Assembly (NCBI RefSeq): GCF_028475105.1
Contig: NZ_CP116936.1
Span: 5,765,501-5,829,500 of the forward strand
Source of the DNA: Micromonospora sp. LH3U1
Lineage (GTDB): Bacteria; Actinomycetota; Actinomycetes; Mycobacteriales; Micromonosporaceae
Length of the DNA stretch: 64,000 nt
Direction: 5' to 3'
Part shown: piece by piece, positions 1 to 9,891 of the stretch
How positions within the stretch are numbered: the stretch's first letter is position 1
How the letters are laid out: every line of letters starts with the position of its first letter
The notes under the pieces: model-generated
Database searches by the model: none
Told to the model about the DNA's origin: nothing
What the model saw: only the letters and a program-made list of their open reading frames with translations
Made by a program: the position numbers and the translations under genes

Positions 1-43
1 CGCTCATCGCGGTGGACCCGTCAGTACCCGGAGGTGGCCGATC

Positions 44-1444
44 GTGACCGTCCGTAGCTCCTTTGTCGTAGTGGCGAATCGTCTGCCGGTCGACGAGGTG
101 AGCACACCCGAAGGACGGCAGTGGCGTCGCAGCCCCGGCGGGCTGGTCACCGCGCTGCATCCCGTTCTCGCCGAACACCAGGGCACCTGGGTCGGCTGGG
201 CCGGTGGCACCGGCGCAGCCCCGGAGCCGTTCGACCTGGAGGGGATCCGACTACACCCGGTCCCCCTCAGCGCCGAGGAGTTGGAGCGCTACTACGAGGG
301 CCAGTCCAACGCGACGATCTGGCCGCTCTACCACGACGCGGTGGAGACGCCGGCCTACAAGCGCCGGTGGCGGGAGGCGTACCGCCTGGTCAACGCGCGG
401 TTCGCGGAGGCCGCGGCGGACGTGGCGGCCGAGGGCGCGACGGTCTGGGTGCAGGACTACCAGCTCCAGCTGGTCCCGGCGATGCTCCGTGAGCTGCGCC
501 CGGACCTGCGGATCGGGTTCTTCCTGCACATCCCGTTCCCGCCGATCGAGCTGTTCATGCAGATGCCGTTCCGCACCGAGATCCTGCGCGGCCTGCTCGG
601 CGCCGACCTGGTCGGTTTCCAGCAGCGGCTGGCCGCGCAGAACTTCGTCCGGCTGGCCCGGCACCTGCTCGGGCTGCGCTACGAGGGGCAGATGATCCAG
701 GTCGACGGTCGGCAGGTGAAGGCGGGCGCCTTCCCCATCTCGATCGACACCCAGGAGATGGAGCGGATGGCCGCCGACCCGGCGATCCAGGCCCGGGCCA
801 AGCAGATCCGCGCCGAGTTGGGCGATCCGAAGACGATAATCCTGGGCGTGGACCGGCTGGATTACACCAAGGGCATCGAGTTGCGCCTCAAGGCCTTCCG
901 CGAACTGTTGGCTGACGGAAAGTTGACAGTTCCGGACGCGGTTATGGTGCAGGTGGCCACACCCAGCCGAGAGCGCGTCGAGCACTACCAGGCACTTCGG
1001 GTCAAGGTAGAGCGCGAGGTTGGTCGGATTAATGGCGAATTCGGCAGGGTCGGCGTGCCGGCCGTGCATTACCTGCATCAGTCGTACAGTCGCAGTGAGC
1101 TGGCCGCGATGTATGTCGCTGCCGATGTGATGATGGTGACCCCGCTGCGAGACGGTATGAATCTGGTCGCCAAGGAGTACGTCGCGTCGCGCGCAGACCA
1201 GGGTGGCGCGCTCGTGCTCAGTGAGTTCGCCGGTGCCGCAACGGAGCTGCGCCAGGCATTTTTGTGTAACCCGCACGATCCGGACGCGGTCAAGGACGCC
1301 CTGCTCCGGGCAGTGCACGTGGAGAAAACCGAGGCACGCCGCCGGATGCGGACAATGCAACGTCACCTGCGTACCCACGACGTGGGCCACTGGGCCAAGT
1401 CTTTCCTCTCCGAGCTCGGAGATTCCGAGGCGGAGGCCGAGTGA
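44..1444 (+). CDS. otsA: Trehalose-6-phosphate synthase (GT20)
   Basis: Cytoplasmic GT20 glycosyltransferase that joins a nucleotide-activated glucose to glucose-6-phosphate, giving trehalose-6-phosphate. The 466-residue length is normal. The protein opens with VANRLPVD (about residues 10-17) and GGLVTAL, which form the sugar-phosphate site. HIPFPP follows near residue 162, [10 protein letters not shown] near 266 and [10 protein letters not shown] near 370, the nucleotide-sugar site. The GTG start is chosen because a GGAGGTGG ribosome site lies 5 bases upstream. The stop overlaps the GTG of the next gene (GTGA), so synthase and phosphatase are translationally coupled. Confidence 0.96.
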   Translation: MTVRSSFVVVANRLPVDEVSTPEGRQWRRSPGGLVTALHPVLAEHQGTWVGWAGGTGAAPEPFDLEGIRLHPVPLSAEELERYYEGQSNATIWPLYHDAVETPAYKRRWREAYRLVNARFAEAAADVAAEGATVWVQDYQLQLVPAMLRELRPDLRIGFFLHIPFPPIELFMQMPFRTEILRGLLGADLVGFQQRLAAQNFVRLARHLLGLRYEGQMIQVDGRQVKAGAFPISIDTQEMERMAADPAIQARAKQIRAELGDPKTIILGVDRLDYTKGIELRLKAFRELLADGKLTVPDAVMVQVATPSRERVEHYQALRVKVEREVGRINGEFGRVGVPAVHYLHQSYSRSELAAMYVAADVMMVTPLRDGMNLVAKEYVASRADQGGALVLSEFAGAATELRQAFLCNPHDPDAVKDALLRAVHVEKTEARRRMRTMQRHLRTHDVGHWAKSFLSELGDSEAEAE

Positions 1445-4047
1445 ACACGACCGTCAACGATGGAGCGGCAATCGCCACCGGGGTGATGGACCCCGAGTTG
1501 CGCTCCGCCATCGGCCGGATAGCCCGGGTTCCCCAGCTCCTGATCGCCTGTGACTATGACGGCACGCTGGCGCCGATCGTTGAGGACCCGAGCACGGCCG
1601 TCCCGCTACCCGAGTCGGTGGCCGCGGTTCGCGCGCTCGCCGCGCTGCCGCAGACCACCGTGGCGGTCGTCTCCGGCCGGGCACTGCGCGACCTGGCCGC
1701 ACTCTCCCGGCTGCCCAGCGAGGTGCACCTCGTCGGCAGCCACGGCTCCGAGTTCGACATCGGCTTCGTCGAGCGGCTCTCCCCCGAGCTGGTCGCGGTG
1801 CGCACCCAGGTCCGGAACGCGCTGCGCGAGATCGCCTCCGAGCACCCTGGCATCCGGCTGGAACGCAAGCCGGCCAGCGTCGCGATGCACACGCGCGGAG
1901 TCGACCCGCAGGTGGCCGCCGCAGCCATCGAGGCGGTCCGCAACGGCCCGGCCACCTTCGACGGCGTCACGGTGACCCAGGGCAAGGAGGTCATCGAGCT
2001 CTCCGTCGTGGCCACCCACAAGGGCACCGCGCTCGACCAACTGCGGACCCAGCTCGCCTCCAGCGCGGTGCTGTTCATCGGCGACGACATCACCGACGAG
2101 AACGCGTTCGGCCACCTGCACGGTCCCGACCTCGGCATCAAGATCGGCCCCGGGGACACCCAGGCCGGCTACCGGGTGGCCGATCCGCTGGAGGCTGCGC
2201 GCACGCTGGCGCTGCTGCTGGAAACCCGGCGGCACTGGCTGTTCGGCGAGCGGGCGGTGCCGATCGAGCGGCATTCCATGCTGGCCAACGGTCGTACCGT
2301 CGCACTGCTCACCCCGGAAGCCAAGGTGAGCTGGCTCTGCCACCCCAAACCGGACTCGGCGGCGATCTTCGCCGACCTGGTCGGTGGCAGCCCGGCCGGT
2401 CACTTCAGCGTCGCCCCGGAACGTGGCGGCATCCCGCTGGGCCAGCGCTACCGTTCCGGCACGATGACCGTGGAGACCCGGTGGTCCGGGCTCACCGTCA
2501 CCGACTGGCTGGACAAGCCGGCCCGGGAGACCACCCCGGACGGCCCGGCGGTCGTCACCGGTGACTCGACTCTGATACGGGTGCTCACCGGCAGTGGCAA
2601 GGCCCGGGTGGAGTTCGCGCCGAGGCCCGAGTTCGGTCAGGTCGCCGTGCAGTTGCAGCCGCTCGGCGACGGCCTGCTGGTGCTCGGCTCCAACGAACCG
2701 GTCGCGCTCTACTCCCCCGGCCTGCAGTGGGAGGTCGGCAACGACGGTGGGTACGAGACCGCCAAGGCGGTCGTCGACCTCTCCGCCGCTGGCGGGCAGG
2801 TCGTGCTGGAGCTGCGCTTCGGCACGCACAGCCTGGAGCACCACCGGGTGCCGATCCACGAGCGGCAGGCCGCCGCCGAGCAGCCGTGGAAGGACTGGGT
2901 GGCGTCGCTACGGCTGCCGTCCACCGCCCGTGACCTGGTCGCCCGCAGCGCGCTCACCCTGCGTGGGCTCTGCCACGAGGCCACCGGCTCGATCCTGGCC
3001 GCGGCGACCACCTCGCTCCCGGAGGAGTTGGGCGGCGTCCGCAACTGGGACTACCGCTACTGCTGGCTGCGCGACGCCGCGCTGACCGCCCGCGCGTTGG
3101 TCGACCTGGGCTCCGTCGAGGAGGCCGAGGCGCTGCTGCGCTGGGTGGACGGCTGCATCGAGCGCACCGGCGGTCACCCGGAGCGACTGCATCCGCTCTA
3201 CACCATCGACGGCTACGAGCTGGGTGCCGAGGCGGTCATCGACACGCTGCCCGGGTATGCCGGCTCCCGGCCGGTCCGGGTCGGCAACCTCGCCAACCAC
3301 CAGTTGCAGCTGGACGTCTTCGGTCCGATCGCCGACCTGATCGCGGCCGTCGCCGACGCTCGCGGCTCGGTCCGCGACGACGAGTGGCGAGTCCTGGAAA
3401 ACATGGTCGAGGCGGTCCGTCGGCGCTGGCACGAGCCCGACCACGGCATCTGGGAGGCCCGGCTGCCACCTCGGCACCACGTCTTCTCCAAGGTGATGTG
3501 CTGGATGACCGTCGACCGGGCGCTGCACGTGATGCGCGAGCACGGCGGCGAGGACCGGCCCGAGTGGAAGGACCTGCGCGACCGGATCGGCGCCAACGTG
3601 CTGGAGCACGGCTGGCACTCCGACGTCGAGGCGTACAGCGTCGCGTACGGCGACGAGGACATGGACGCCTCGTCCCTCTGGATCGGGCTCTCCGGCCTGC
3701 TCCCGGGTGACGACCCGCGCTTCCTGTCCACCGTCCTCCGGATCGAGGCGGACCTGCGCAGCGGCCCGGTCGTCTACCGCTACCACTGGGACGACGGCCT
3801 GCCGGGCCGTGAGGGCGGTTTCCACATCTGCACGGCGTGGCTGATCGAGGCGTACCTGCGCACCGGCCGCCGCACCGACGCCGAGGAACTGTTCGCGCAG
3901 ATGGTGCTCACCGCCGGCCCGACCGGGCTGCTCCCCGAGCAGTACGACCCGCTCGCCGAGCGCGGCCTGGGTAACCACCCGCAGGCCTACAGCCACCTCG
4001 GTCTGATCCGCTGCGCATTGCTGCTCGACAACATGCTCAAGCAGTAG
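1441..4047 (+). CDS. otsB: Trehalose-6-phosphate phosphatase fused to a GH15 glucoamylase/trehalase-like hydrolase
   Basis: An 868-residue two-domain enzyme. Residues about 30-265 are a HAD-family trehalose-phosphatase: DYDGTLAP near residue 38 carries the nucleophile and acid Asp pair, and GDDITDEN near 213 binds the metal. Residues about 275-868 match GH15, the glucoamylase and bacterial trehalase family. [12 protein letters not shown] near 535 is the first catalytic region, and LPEQYDP near 831 probably holds the second catalytic Glu. Fusion to OtsA's partner puts trehalose release and an alpha-glucosidic hydrolase on one chain. Whether the GH15 half cuts trehalose or another alpha-glucan cannot be read from sequence. 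Confidence 0.92.
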   Translation: MNTTVNDGAAIATGVMDPELRSAIGRIARVPQLLIACDYDGTLAPIVEDPSTAVPLPESVAAVRALAALPQTTVAVVSGRALRDLAALSRLPSEVHLVGSHGSEFDIGFVERLSPELVAVRTQVRNALREIASEHPGIRLERKPASVAMHTRGVDPQVAAAAIEAVRNGPATFDGVTVTQGKEVIELSVVATHKGTALDQLRTQLASSAVLFIGDDITDENAFGHLHGPDLGIKIGPGDTQAGYRVADPLEAARTLALLLETRRHWLFGERAVPIERHSMLANGRTVALLTPEAKVSWLCHPKPDSAAIFADLVGGSPAGHFSVAPERGGIPLGQRYRSGTMTVETRWSGLTVTDWLDKPARETTPDGPAVVTGDSTLIRVLTGSGKARVEFAPRPEFGQVAVQLQPLGDGLLVLGSNEPVALYSPGLQWEVGNDGGYETAKAVVDLSAAGGQVVLELRFGTHSLEHHRVPIHERQAAAEQPWKDWVASLRLPSTARDLVARSALTLRGLCHEATGSILAAATTSLPEELGGVRNWDYRYCWLRDAALTARALVDLGSVEEAEALLRWVDGCIERTGGHPERLHPLYTIDGYELGAEAVIDTLPGYAGSRPVRVGNLANHQLQLDVFGPIADLIAAVADARGSVRDDEWRVLENMVEAVRRRWHEPDHGIWEARLPPRHHVFSKVMCWMTVDRALHVMREHGGEDRPEWKDLRDRIGANVLEHGWHSDVEAYSVAYGDEDMDASSLWIGLSGLLPGDDPRFLSTVLRIEADLRSGPVVYRYHWDDGLPGREGGFHICTAWLIEAYLRTGRRTDAEELFAQMVLTAGPTGLLPEQYDPLAERGLGNHPQAYSHLGLIRCALLLDNMLKQ

Positions 4048-4064
4048 TTCGACCGCACGTGAGG

Positions 4065-4094
4065 CAGGGCCGGAGCGCAATCGCTCCGGCCCTG
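4065..4094 (+). terminator. Stem-loop terminator after otsB
   Basis: A perfect 13-bp stem (CAGGGCCGGAGCG with its complement) closes a CAAT loop 17 bases after the otsB stop. There is no long T run, as is usual in high-GC actinobacteria. It lies between convergent genes. Confidence 0.75.
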
Positions 4095-4121
4095 TCGTCG
4101 CTCGCGGGCCGGGTCGGCTCA

Positions 4122-4195
4122 GCGATCTTGCAGTTTCGGTCGTCGTTCTGCGCGGAATTTCCCCCTTATTCGAGGGCGGAAAGTGCAAGATCGCG
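4122..4195. repeat. Long-arm intergenic palindrome, family A (GCGATCTTGCA)
   Basis: Inverted arms GCGATCTTGCAGTTT and AAAGTGCAAGATCGC, with one mismatch, lie about 45 bases apart between the convergent otsB and cysG genes. The same arm sequence recurs at 22564-22642, so this is a dispersed repeat family and not only a local terminator. The sequence to its right is G-rich. Confidence 0.7.
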
Positions 4196-4209
4196 CTGGG
4201 GAGGGGGGC

Positions 4210-5040
4210 TCACAGGGCTCGGGCGTCGAGTGCACCCACCACGTCACCTACCACCACTACGGCGGGCGGGCGCAGGCCGGCGGTGAGCACGTCGGCGGCC
4301 ACCGCGCCCAGCGTGGATCGCAGCGCCCGTTGCGCGCCGGTGGTCGCCTCCTGGACGACGGCGGCCGGCGTCTGCGGCGACCGGCCGTGGGCGATCAGCC
4401 TGGCCGTGATGGCGGCCAGGTTCTTCAGCCCCATCAGGATCACCAGCGTCCCGCGCAGACCGGCGAGGGCCTCCCAGCTCACCAGCGAGGCCGGCGAGTC
4501 GGGTGCCACGTGCCCGGAGACCACGGTGAACTCGTGCGCCACCGCCCGATGGGTGACCGGGATTCCGGCCGCCGCCGGAGCGGCGATCGAGCTGGTCACC
4601 CCGGGGACCACGGTCACCGGCACACCGGCGGCCGCGCAGGCCAGCAACTCCTCGCCGCCCCGGCCGAAGACGTACGGGTCGCCGCCCTTGAGCCGCACCA
4701 CGAAGGCACCAGCCAGGGCACGGTCGACCAGGATCCGGTTGATCTCCTCCTGGGTCCGGGACGGGCCGTAGGGGATCTTCGAGGCGTCCACCAGCTCGAC
4801 GTCGGCGCGTAGTTCGTCCAGCAGCAGGCCGGGCACCAGCCGGTCAGCCACCACCACGTCGGCCTCGGTGAGCAACCGCCAGCCCCGCACGGTGATCAGC
4901 TCCGGGTCACCCGGCCCCGCCCCGACCAGCGCCACCCGCCCGCCGACGGTGTCAATAAGGGGCCCCTGCCCCACCTGAGGCGTCAATCGGGTGCCGCTCC
5001 GTGCGGCGAGGAGGTCGCGGATCGCGTCGCGGACGGTCAT
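4210..5040 (-). CDS. cobA: Uroporphyrinogen-III C-methyltransferase domain (3' half of a broken cysG)
   Basis: SAM-dependent methylation of uroporphyrinogen III to precorrin-2, the entry to siroheme and cobalamin. Motifs are VALVGAGPGDPELITVRG (SAM binding, just after the start used here), VRLKGGDPYVFGRGGEE and VVPGVTSSIAAPAAAGIPVTHR, all typical of CobA/CysG. The ATG used here (MTVRDAIRD) is an internal methionine. The native protein probably begins at 5450 and includes the NAD-binding domain annotated separately, because this frame continues upstream as PAVTRHGPVTVAVLGGG, a natural continuation of that domain. One base appears to be missing at about 5100. Whether the methyltransferase half is translated alone is unknown. 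Confidence 0.85.
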   Translation of the reverse strand: MTVRDAIRDLLAARSGTRLTPQVGQGPLIDTVGGRVALVGAGPGDPELITVRGWRLLTEADVVVADRLVPGLLLDELRADVELVDASKIPYGPSRTQEEINRILVDRALAGAFVVRLKGGDPYVFGRGGEELLACAAAGVPVTVVPGVTSSIAAPAAAGIPVTHRAVAHEFTVVSGHVAPDSPASLVSWEALAGLRGTLVILMGLKNLAAITARLIAHGRSPQTPAAVVQEATTGAQRALRSTLGAVAADVLTAGLRPPAVVVVGDVVGALDARAL

Positions 5041-5096
5041 CGCACGGCGGGGGTCGCCGCCGCCGAGCACCGCCACGGTGACGGGGCCGTGGCGGG

Positions 5097-5450
5097 TCAC
5101 CGCGGGGTCCAGGCCGTGGCGGCCGTCCGGTCGTCGGCCCGGACGCAGAAGATCCGCCGTTCGGCGGCGGCGACGCTGACCGACTCCGCCGCGGCCGGGT
5201 CGTCGATCGCGACCTGGACCAGCCACGCCCCGTCCAGGTCCTCGGGCGCGAACCGGCGCGGCACCCAGCGCAGTCGGCCCGCGTCGGCCCGGGCGCGCAG
5301 CGCCGGGGTCAGCTCCGGTGCCACCAGCAGGACGTCCGCACCGGCGTCCAGCAGCGCGGGCACGCGCCGGGTGGCGACCGCCCCACCGCCCACCACGACC
5401 ACCCGCCGCCCGTCGAGCCGCAGGCCGAGGGGGTACGGATTGGTGGTCAC
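5097..5450 (-). CDS. cysG: Precorrin-2 dehydrogenase / ferrochelatase N-terminal domain (5' half of a broken cysG)
   Basis: NAD-binding domain of siroheme synthase: a Rossmann motif VVVVGGGAVATRRVPALLDAGADVLLVAPE falls within the first 45 residues. The frame ends after TAATAWTPR, where CysG-type proteins normally run on into the methyltransferase half. Adding one G to the CCCCGCGG run restores TPAVTRHGP and fuses it to the downstream domain. The GTG start overlaps the cobT stop (GTGA). That preserved coupling, together with intact domains on both sides, argues for a very recent mutation or a base-calling error. Confidence 0.8.
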   Translation of the reverse strand: MTTNPYPLGLRLDGRRVVVVGGGAVATRRVPALLDAGADVLLVAPELTPALRARADAGRLRWVPRRFAPEDLDGAWLVQVAIDDPAAAESVSVAAAERRIFCVRADDRTAATAWTPR

Positions 5451-6535
5451 TTCTCGGCCACACCGGCGGAGTCGAAGGTGGCGACCTCGTGCAGCACCCG
5501 GACCGCGCCGGTGACCACGGGCAACGCCAGCAGCGCGCCGGTGCCCTCACCGAGGCGCAGTCCCAGGTCGATCAGCGGGTCGAGGCCGAGGTGACGCAGT
5601 GCCACCGTCGCGCCCGGCTCGGCCGAACGGTGGCCGGCGACCATGGCGCTGACCGCCGCCGGGGCGAACGCGGCGGCGGCGAGCGCGGCCGAGACCGCGA
5701 TCACGCCGTCCAGCAGCACCGGCGTGCGACGGGCCGCGGCGCCCAGGATCAACCCGGCCAGGGCGGCGTGCTCCAGCCCACCGACGGCAGCCAGAACACC
5801 CAGCGGGTCGGCCGGGTCCGGCAGGTGCCGGGCCAGCGCCGCCCGCACCACCCCCACCTTGCGGGCGTACGTCGGGTCATCGACCCCGGTGCCCCGGCCG
5901 GTGGTGTCGAGTGGGTCGGCGCCGGTGAACGCGGCGATCAGCGCGGCCGCCGGGGTGGTGTTGCCGATGCCCATGTCGCCGGTGAGCAGGATGCCGGCCC
6001 CGGCGTCGATCAGCTCGTCGGCGATCCGGATCCCGGTCCGCACCGCCGCCAGCGCCTCGTCCCGGGTGAGTGCGGCGGTCACCGCGAGGTCGCGGGTGCC
6101 CCGGCGGACGGACGCGACGACAAGTCGGGGCGCGGACGGGTCGAGGACGGCCGCCTCGGCGGCGGGCTGAGCGGGCAGGGGCGTGGCCACACCGACGTCG
6201 ACCACGGTGACCGAAGCGCCGGCCTGCCGCGCGAACGCGTTGACCACCGCACCGCCGGCCAGGAAGTTGCCGATCATCTGCCCGGTGACCTCCTGCGGCC
6301 ATGGGCTCACCCCTTGGGCGTGCACCCCGTGGTCACCGGCGAAGATCGCCACCGCGGCCGGCTCGGGCAGCGGTGGCGGGCAGGCCCCGGCCAGGCCGGC
6401 GAGGCGTACCGAAAGCTCCTCCAGTGCGCCCAGCGAGCCCGCCGGCTTGGTCAGTCGGCCGTGCAGCTCGCGGGCAGCGGCCATGGCCGTCTCGTCCGCC
6501 GGGCGGATCGCCGCGATCGTGGTCTCCAGCATCAT
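5447..6535 (-). CDS. cobT: Nicotinate-nucleotide--dimethylbenzimidazole phosphoribosyltransferase
   Basis: Makes alpha-ribazole phosphate, the lower-ligand precursor of cobalamin, from nicotinate mononucleotide and 5,6-dimethylbenzimidazole. The 362-residue chain has the family's FAGDHGV motif near residue 68, GDMGIGNTTPAAA in the middle and LGEGTGALLALP near the C-terminus, whose Glu is the expected catalytic base. The ATG at 6535 is chosen because it overlaps the cobC stop as ATGA. An open frame continues upstream to 6964, but that stretch lies inside cobC and has no CobT features. Confidence 0.94.
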   Translation of the reverse strand: MMLETTIAAIRPADETAMAAARELHGRLTKPAGSLGALEELSVRLAGLAGACPPPLPEPAAVAIFAGDHGVHAQGVSPWPQEVTGQMIGNFLAGGAVVNAFARQAGASVTVVDVGVATPLPAQPAAEAAVLDPSAPRLVVASVRRGTRDLAVTAALTRDEALAAVRTGIRIADELIDAGAGILLTGDMGIGNTTPAAALIAAFTGADPLDTTGRGTGVDDPTYARKVGVVRAALARHLPDPADPLGVLAAVGGLEHAALAGLILGAAARRTPVLLDGVIAVSAALAAAAFAPAAVSAMVAGHRSAEPGATVALRHLGLDPLIDLGLRLGEGTGALLALPVVTGAVRVLHEVATFDSAGVAEK

Positions 6536-7635
6536 GCCTCCATGGTCTCGCGCAGCACCTCGATGAACGCGTCGGTGGTGTTTCGATCGCGCACCGCCAC
6601 CCGCAGCCAGTCCGGCCCCAGGCCGGGGAACGTGTCGCCTCGGCGCACCGCCCAGCCCCGCTCCCGCAGGGCGGCCCGGATCGGGGTCGCGCCCGGCAGG
6701 TGCAGCAGGACGAACGCGCTGGCAGGGCGGCCGACGACGCGTACACCGGGCAGGGCGGCGAGGCGGGCGACCAGGTGGTCGCGGTCGGCGGCGAGGTCGG
6801 CGGCGATCGCGCGTTCGGCCTGGACCGCGACGGCGCTGGCGCAGGCCGACGCGGCGGCCAGCGCGGGTGTGGACACGGCCCAGAGCGGCTGGACGGCGGC
6901 CAGTCGGGACAGCAGCTCCGGAGCGCCGAGCAGGTAACCGATCCGTAGGCCGGCCAGGCCCCACGTCTTGGTGAGGCTGCGCAGCACGAGCAGCCCGGGT
7001 AGGTCGCGCCGCTCGGCCAGCGACTCCGGCTCGCCGGGGTGCCCGGGGGCGATGGTGGTGTCGGCGAACGCCTCGTCGACCACCAGCACCCGGCCGGGGC
7101 GGGCCAGCGCGGCCACCGTCTGCGCCGGGTGCAGCACCGAGGTCGGGTTGGTCGGGTTGCCGATCATCACCAGGTCGGCATCGTCGGGCACCCGGGACGG
7201 GTCGAGGCGGAAGTCGTCGGCGGGGTCCAGCAGCACCCGCTCGACCGGGTGTCCGGCGGCTCGCAGTGCCGCTTCCGGCTCGGTGAACTGGGGGTGCACC
7301 ACCACCGGCCGACGAACGCCGCGCAGCGCCTGGGCGATCAACACGAAGCCCTCGGCGGCGCCGGCGGTGAGCAGCACCTCGTTCGGGTGACGGCGGTGTC
7401 GGGCGGCGACCGCCGCCCGGGCCTGCGCCGGGTCCGGATAGTGGGCCAGGTCGGTCAGGGTCGCGGCGATCGGACCGGACAACCAGGCGGGAGGTCGCGC
7501 CTGACGGACGTTGACGGCGAGGTCGATCAGGCCGTCGCCGACCTCCGCGTCGCCGTGGTGCGCCAGATCTGGCTCGGGGTAGGCCGTCGGCACGACCTCG
7601 GCGACCGGCACCGCTCCGTTCGGCTGATCAGACAT
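6532..7635 (-). CDS. cobC: CobC-type PLP-dependent aminotransferase (threonine-phosphate decarboxylase-like)
   Basis: Fold-type I PLP enzyme of the histidinol-phosphate aminotransferase/CobC group, 367 residues. Visible motifs are GNPTNPTSVLHP (substrate and PLP contacts), VVDEAFADTT (PLP Asp) and LRSLTKTWGLAGLRIGY, which contains the Schiff-base Lys near residue 220. First gene of a tight minus-strand set with cobT and cysG, so a role in making the aminopropanol arm of cobalamin is more likely than histidine synthesis. Start MSDQPNG is chosen because sequence farther upstream lacks coding character. Confidence 0.87.
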   Translation of the reverse strand: MSDQPNGAVPVAEVVPTAYPEPDLAHHGDAEVGDGLIDLAVNVRQARPPAWLSGPIAATLTDLAHYPDPAQARAAVAARHRRHPNEVLLTAGAAEGFVLIAQALRGVRRPVVVHPQFTEPEAALRAAGHPVERVLLDPADDFRLDPSRVPDDADLVMIGNPTNPTSVLHPAQTVAALARPGRVLVVDEAFADTTIAPGHPGEPESLAERRDLPGLLVLRSLTKTWGLAGLRIGYLLGAPELLSRLAAVQPLWAVSTPALAAASACASAVAVQAERAIAADLAADRDHLVARLAALPGVRVVGRPASAFVLLHLPGATPIRAALRERGWAVRRGDTFPGLGPDWLRVAVRDRNTTDAFIEVLRETMEA

Positions 7636-7744
7636 GTCCGCGATCCTGCCGGGAAGGTGGCCGGCGGGACAGTCGATCTCGGCGTAAGCCGCGTCACCAC
7701 CCACCGGTTTAAGAGTTCTTCTCAGGTATGAATCGGAAATGTCA

Positions 7745-7750
7745 TAACTT
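7745..7750 (+). promoter_or_regulatory. Possible -10 element for a leaderless PBP transcript
   Basis: TAACTT fits the actinobacterial TANNNT -10 pattern and lies six bases before the GTG of the penicillin-binding protein gene. No Shine-Dalgarno sequence is visible there, so a leaderless mRNA is suggested. No good -35 is seen. Confidence 0.35.
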
Positions 7751-7756
7751 GTCCAT

Positions 7757-9889
7757 GTGAGCAACCGACCCCTTGCTGCCGCTGGTCGACTCGTCCCTCT
7801 ACTCCGCGCCGGACTGATCGCCGCAATCGTGATCGCCGCAGCCGCGTACCCACTCGTGGCCCTCACCGGGCTCGGCGCGAAGGCCACCGCGCACGCCGTG
7901 GACCAGAAAACCAGAGTGCTGGCCACCGCCATGCCCGCCGAGACCTCCTACGTCTACGCCCCGGACGGCAAGACCGTGCTGACCATGTTCTACGAGGAGT
8001 ACCGGCAGTACACCAAGCTGTCGGACATGTCGCCGAACATCCAGCAGGCGATCGTCGCCGCCGAGGATTCGCGCTTCTACCAGCACCACGGCGTCGACCC
8101 GAAGGGCGTCGCCCGTGCCTTCGTCTCCAATGCCCGCTCCAGCGGGGTCTCCCAGGGTGCCTCGACCCTGACCATGCAGTACGTCCGGATGGCCCTGCGG
8201 GACAGCGCGACCACACCCAAGGAGGTCCAGGAAGCCACCCAGCAGACCAGCCTGCGCAAGGTCAAGGAAATGCGGATGGCGCTGGACCTGGAGAAGGAGA
8301 TGAGCAAGGAACAGATCATGGAGCGGTACCTGAACTCGGCGTACTTCGGGCACCGGGCGTATGGCATCTACGCGGCCAGCGAGATCTTCTTCTCCAAGAC
8401 CCCGAAGAACCTCACCCCGGTCGAGGCCGCCACCCTCGCCGGGCTGGTCAAGTCCCCGTCGGAGTACGACCCGGCCGACTCCGACCAGAAGGAGGCCACC
8501 GGGCGGCGCAACTACGTGCTGGACCGGATGAGCCAGCTCGGGTACCTCTCCCCCGACTCGGTCGCCGCCGCCAAGTCCGAGCCGATCCGGCTGAAGCTGA
8601 CGACCCCGCCGCACGACTGCGCCGCAGTGTCGGAGAAGTACAACAGTTGGGGCTTCGCCTGCGACTACCTGAAGAACTGGTGGAGTACGCAACCCGCATT
8701 CGGGGCGAACCGGCTGGAGCGGATGGACAAGCTGCGCCGGGGCGGCTACCGGATCGTGCTCAGTCTCGACCCGAAGATCCAGGAGGCGGCGGAGAAGAAC
8801 GTCGGTACCAAGGAGGCCACCGGCAGCCCGTTCGCCAACGGAATCGTGGTCTCCGAGCCGGGCACCGGGCGGGTCAAGGCGATGGCGGTGAACCGGACGT
8901 ACTCACTGGACCTGAGCGAAAACCCACAGAGCTCCAACCCCGAGGCCGGGCCAAAGGTGAAGGCCAACTACCCGAACACGGTGGCGCCCCTGCTCGGCGG
9001 CGGTGACCTGGCGGGCTACCAGGCCGGGTCGACGTTCAAGATGTTCCCGATGCTGGCCGCGCTCGACTCGGGGATGACACTCTCGACATCGTTCAACGCC
9101 CCGTACCGCTACAAGTCAGCCGTCTACGACGGTTGGGCTCCCTCCAACGCCAGCGGCGCGATGACCGGCCAACAGACCATGTGGTCCGGCTTCGGCAAGT
9201 CGGTCAACACGTACTTCGTATGGCTGGAGGAGAAGGTCGGAGCGGACCGGGCGGTCCGGCTGGCCGAGCAGCTCGGGCTGCGGTGGCGCACCGACGTCGA
9301 CCGGGAACAGGCGTCCCCGACCAAGGTGAAGAAGTGGGGCGCGTTCACCCTGGGTGTCTCCGATGCCACCCCGCTGGAGATGGCGAACGCCTACGCCGCC
9401 GTCGCGGCCGACGGCCGCTACTGCGAGGCGATCCCAGTGTCGGCGATCATGAACCGGGACGGCACGCCAGCCACGTACGCCACCCCTGGCGGCATCCATC
9501 GCGAGGTGGCCAAGCCACGCTGCCGTCAGGTGGTCAGCGCGGACGCCGCTCGGGCGGCCACCGACGCGGCCCGCTGCCCGACCGGGGACACCCCGGCGCG
9601 CGGCAGCTGCGGCGGCTGGTCCACCGCCGACAGCGTGCGGGGCACGGTCGGGCGCCCGGTGGCCGGCAAGACCGGTACCACCGACAGCACCCGGTCCGCC
9701 TGGTTCGTCGGCTACACCCCGGAGTTGGCCGCGGCGAGCTTCATCTCCGACCCGGACAATCCGTTCAACGCCGTCGGTGACGGGCAGTCCCAGATCCCCA
9801 TCAAGGCGGTCTCGGAGACCCTGCGCGACGGACTGAAGGGCACACCGACCCGGCAGTTCACCCCACCATCGGACGCGATCGTCGGCTGA
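7757..9889 (+). CDS. Bifunctional penicillin-binding protein (GT51 + transpeptidase)
   Basis: Class A PBP of 710 residues that polymerises lipid II and cross-links peptidoglycan outside the membrane. A single N-terminal membrane anchor spans about residues 15-40. The GT51 domain shows AAEDSRFYQHHGVDPKG near residue 97 (catalytic Glu), QGASTLTMQ and KEMRMALDLE. The transpeptidase domain has GSTFK (SxxK) near residue 421, SVN near 480 and KTGTT near 637. All catalytic motifs are intact. It resembles actinobacterial PonA-type proteins but has no PASTA domains or long C-terminal tail. It stands between two cobalamin groups on the opposite strand. Confidence 0.93.
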   Translation: MSNRPLAAAGRLVPLLRAGLIAAIVIAAAAYPLVALTGLGAKATAHAVDQKTRVLATAMPAETSYVYAPDGKTVLTMFYEEYRQYTKLSDMSPNIQQAIVAAEDSRFYQHHGVDPKGVARAFVSNARSSGVSQGASTLTMQYVRMALRDSATTPKEVQEATQQTSLRKVKEMRMALDLEKEMSKEQIMERYLNSAYFGHRAYGIYAASEIFFSKTPKNLTPVEAATLAGLVKSPSEYDPADSDQKEATGRRNYVLDRMSQLGYLSPDSVAAAKSEPIRLKLTTPPHDCAAVSEKYNSWGFACDYLKNWWSTQPAFGANRLERMDKLRRGGYRIVLSLDPKIQEAAEKNVGTKEATGSPFANGIVVSEPGTGRVKAMAVNRTYSLDLSENPQSSNPEAGPKVKANYPNTVAPLLGGGDLAGYQAGSTFKMFPMLAALDSGMTLSTSFNAPYRYKSAVYDGWAPSNASGAMTGQQTMWSGFGKSVNTYFVWLEEKVGADRAVRLAEQLGLRWRTDVDREQASPTKVKKWGAFTLGVSDATPLEMANAYAAVAADGRYCEAIPVSAIMNRDGTPATYATPGGIHREVAKPRCRQVVSADAARAATDAARCPTGDTPARGSCGGWSTADSVRGTVGRPVAGKTGTTDSTRSAWFVGYTPELAAASFISDPDNPFNAVGDGQSQIPIKAVSETLRDGLKGTPTRQFTPPSDAIVG

Positions 9890-9891
9890 CG

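Noticed and set aside
251-1390. Long minus-strand reading frame opposite otsA (379 codons)
   Set aside because: It mirrors a gene with strongly biased third positions and has no recognisable domain. Many such opposite frames occur across the window and are artefacts of high GC.
7636-7756. Possible cobalamin riboswitch upstream of cobC
   Set aside because: CTGTCCCGC appears on the minus strand, but the conserved B12-box and surrounding stems are not present, so I treat it as chance.
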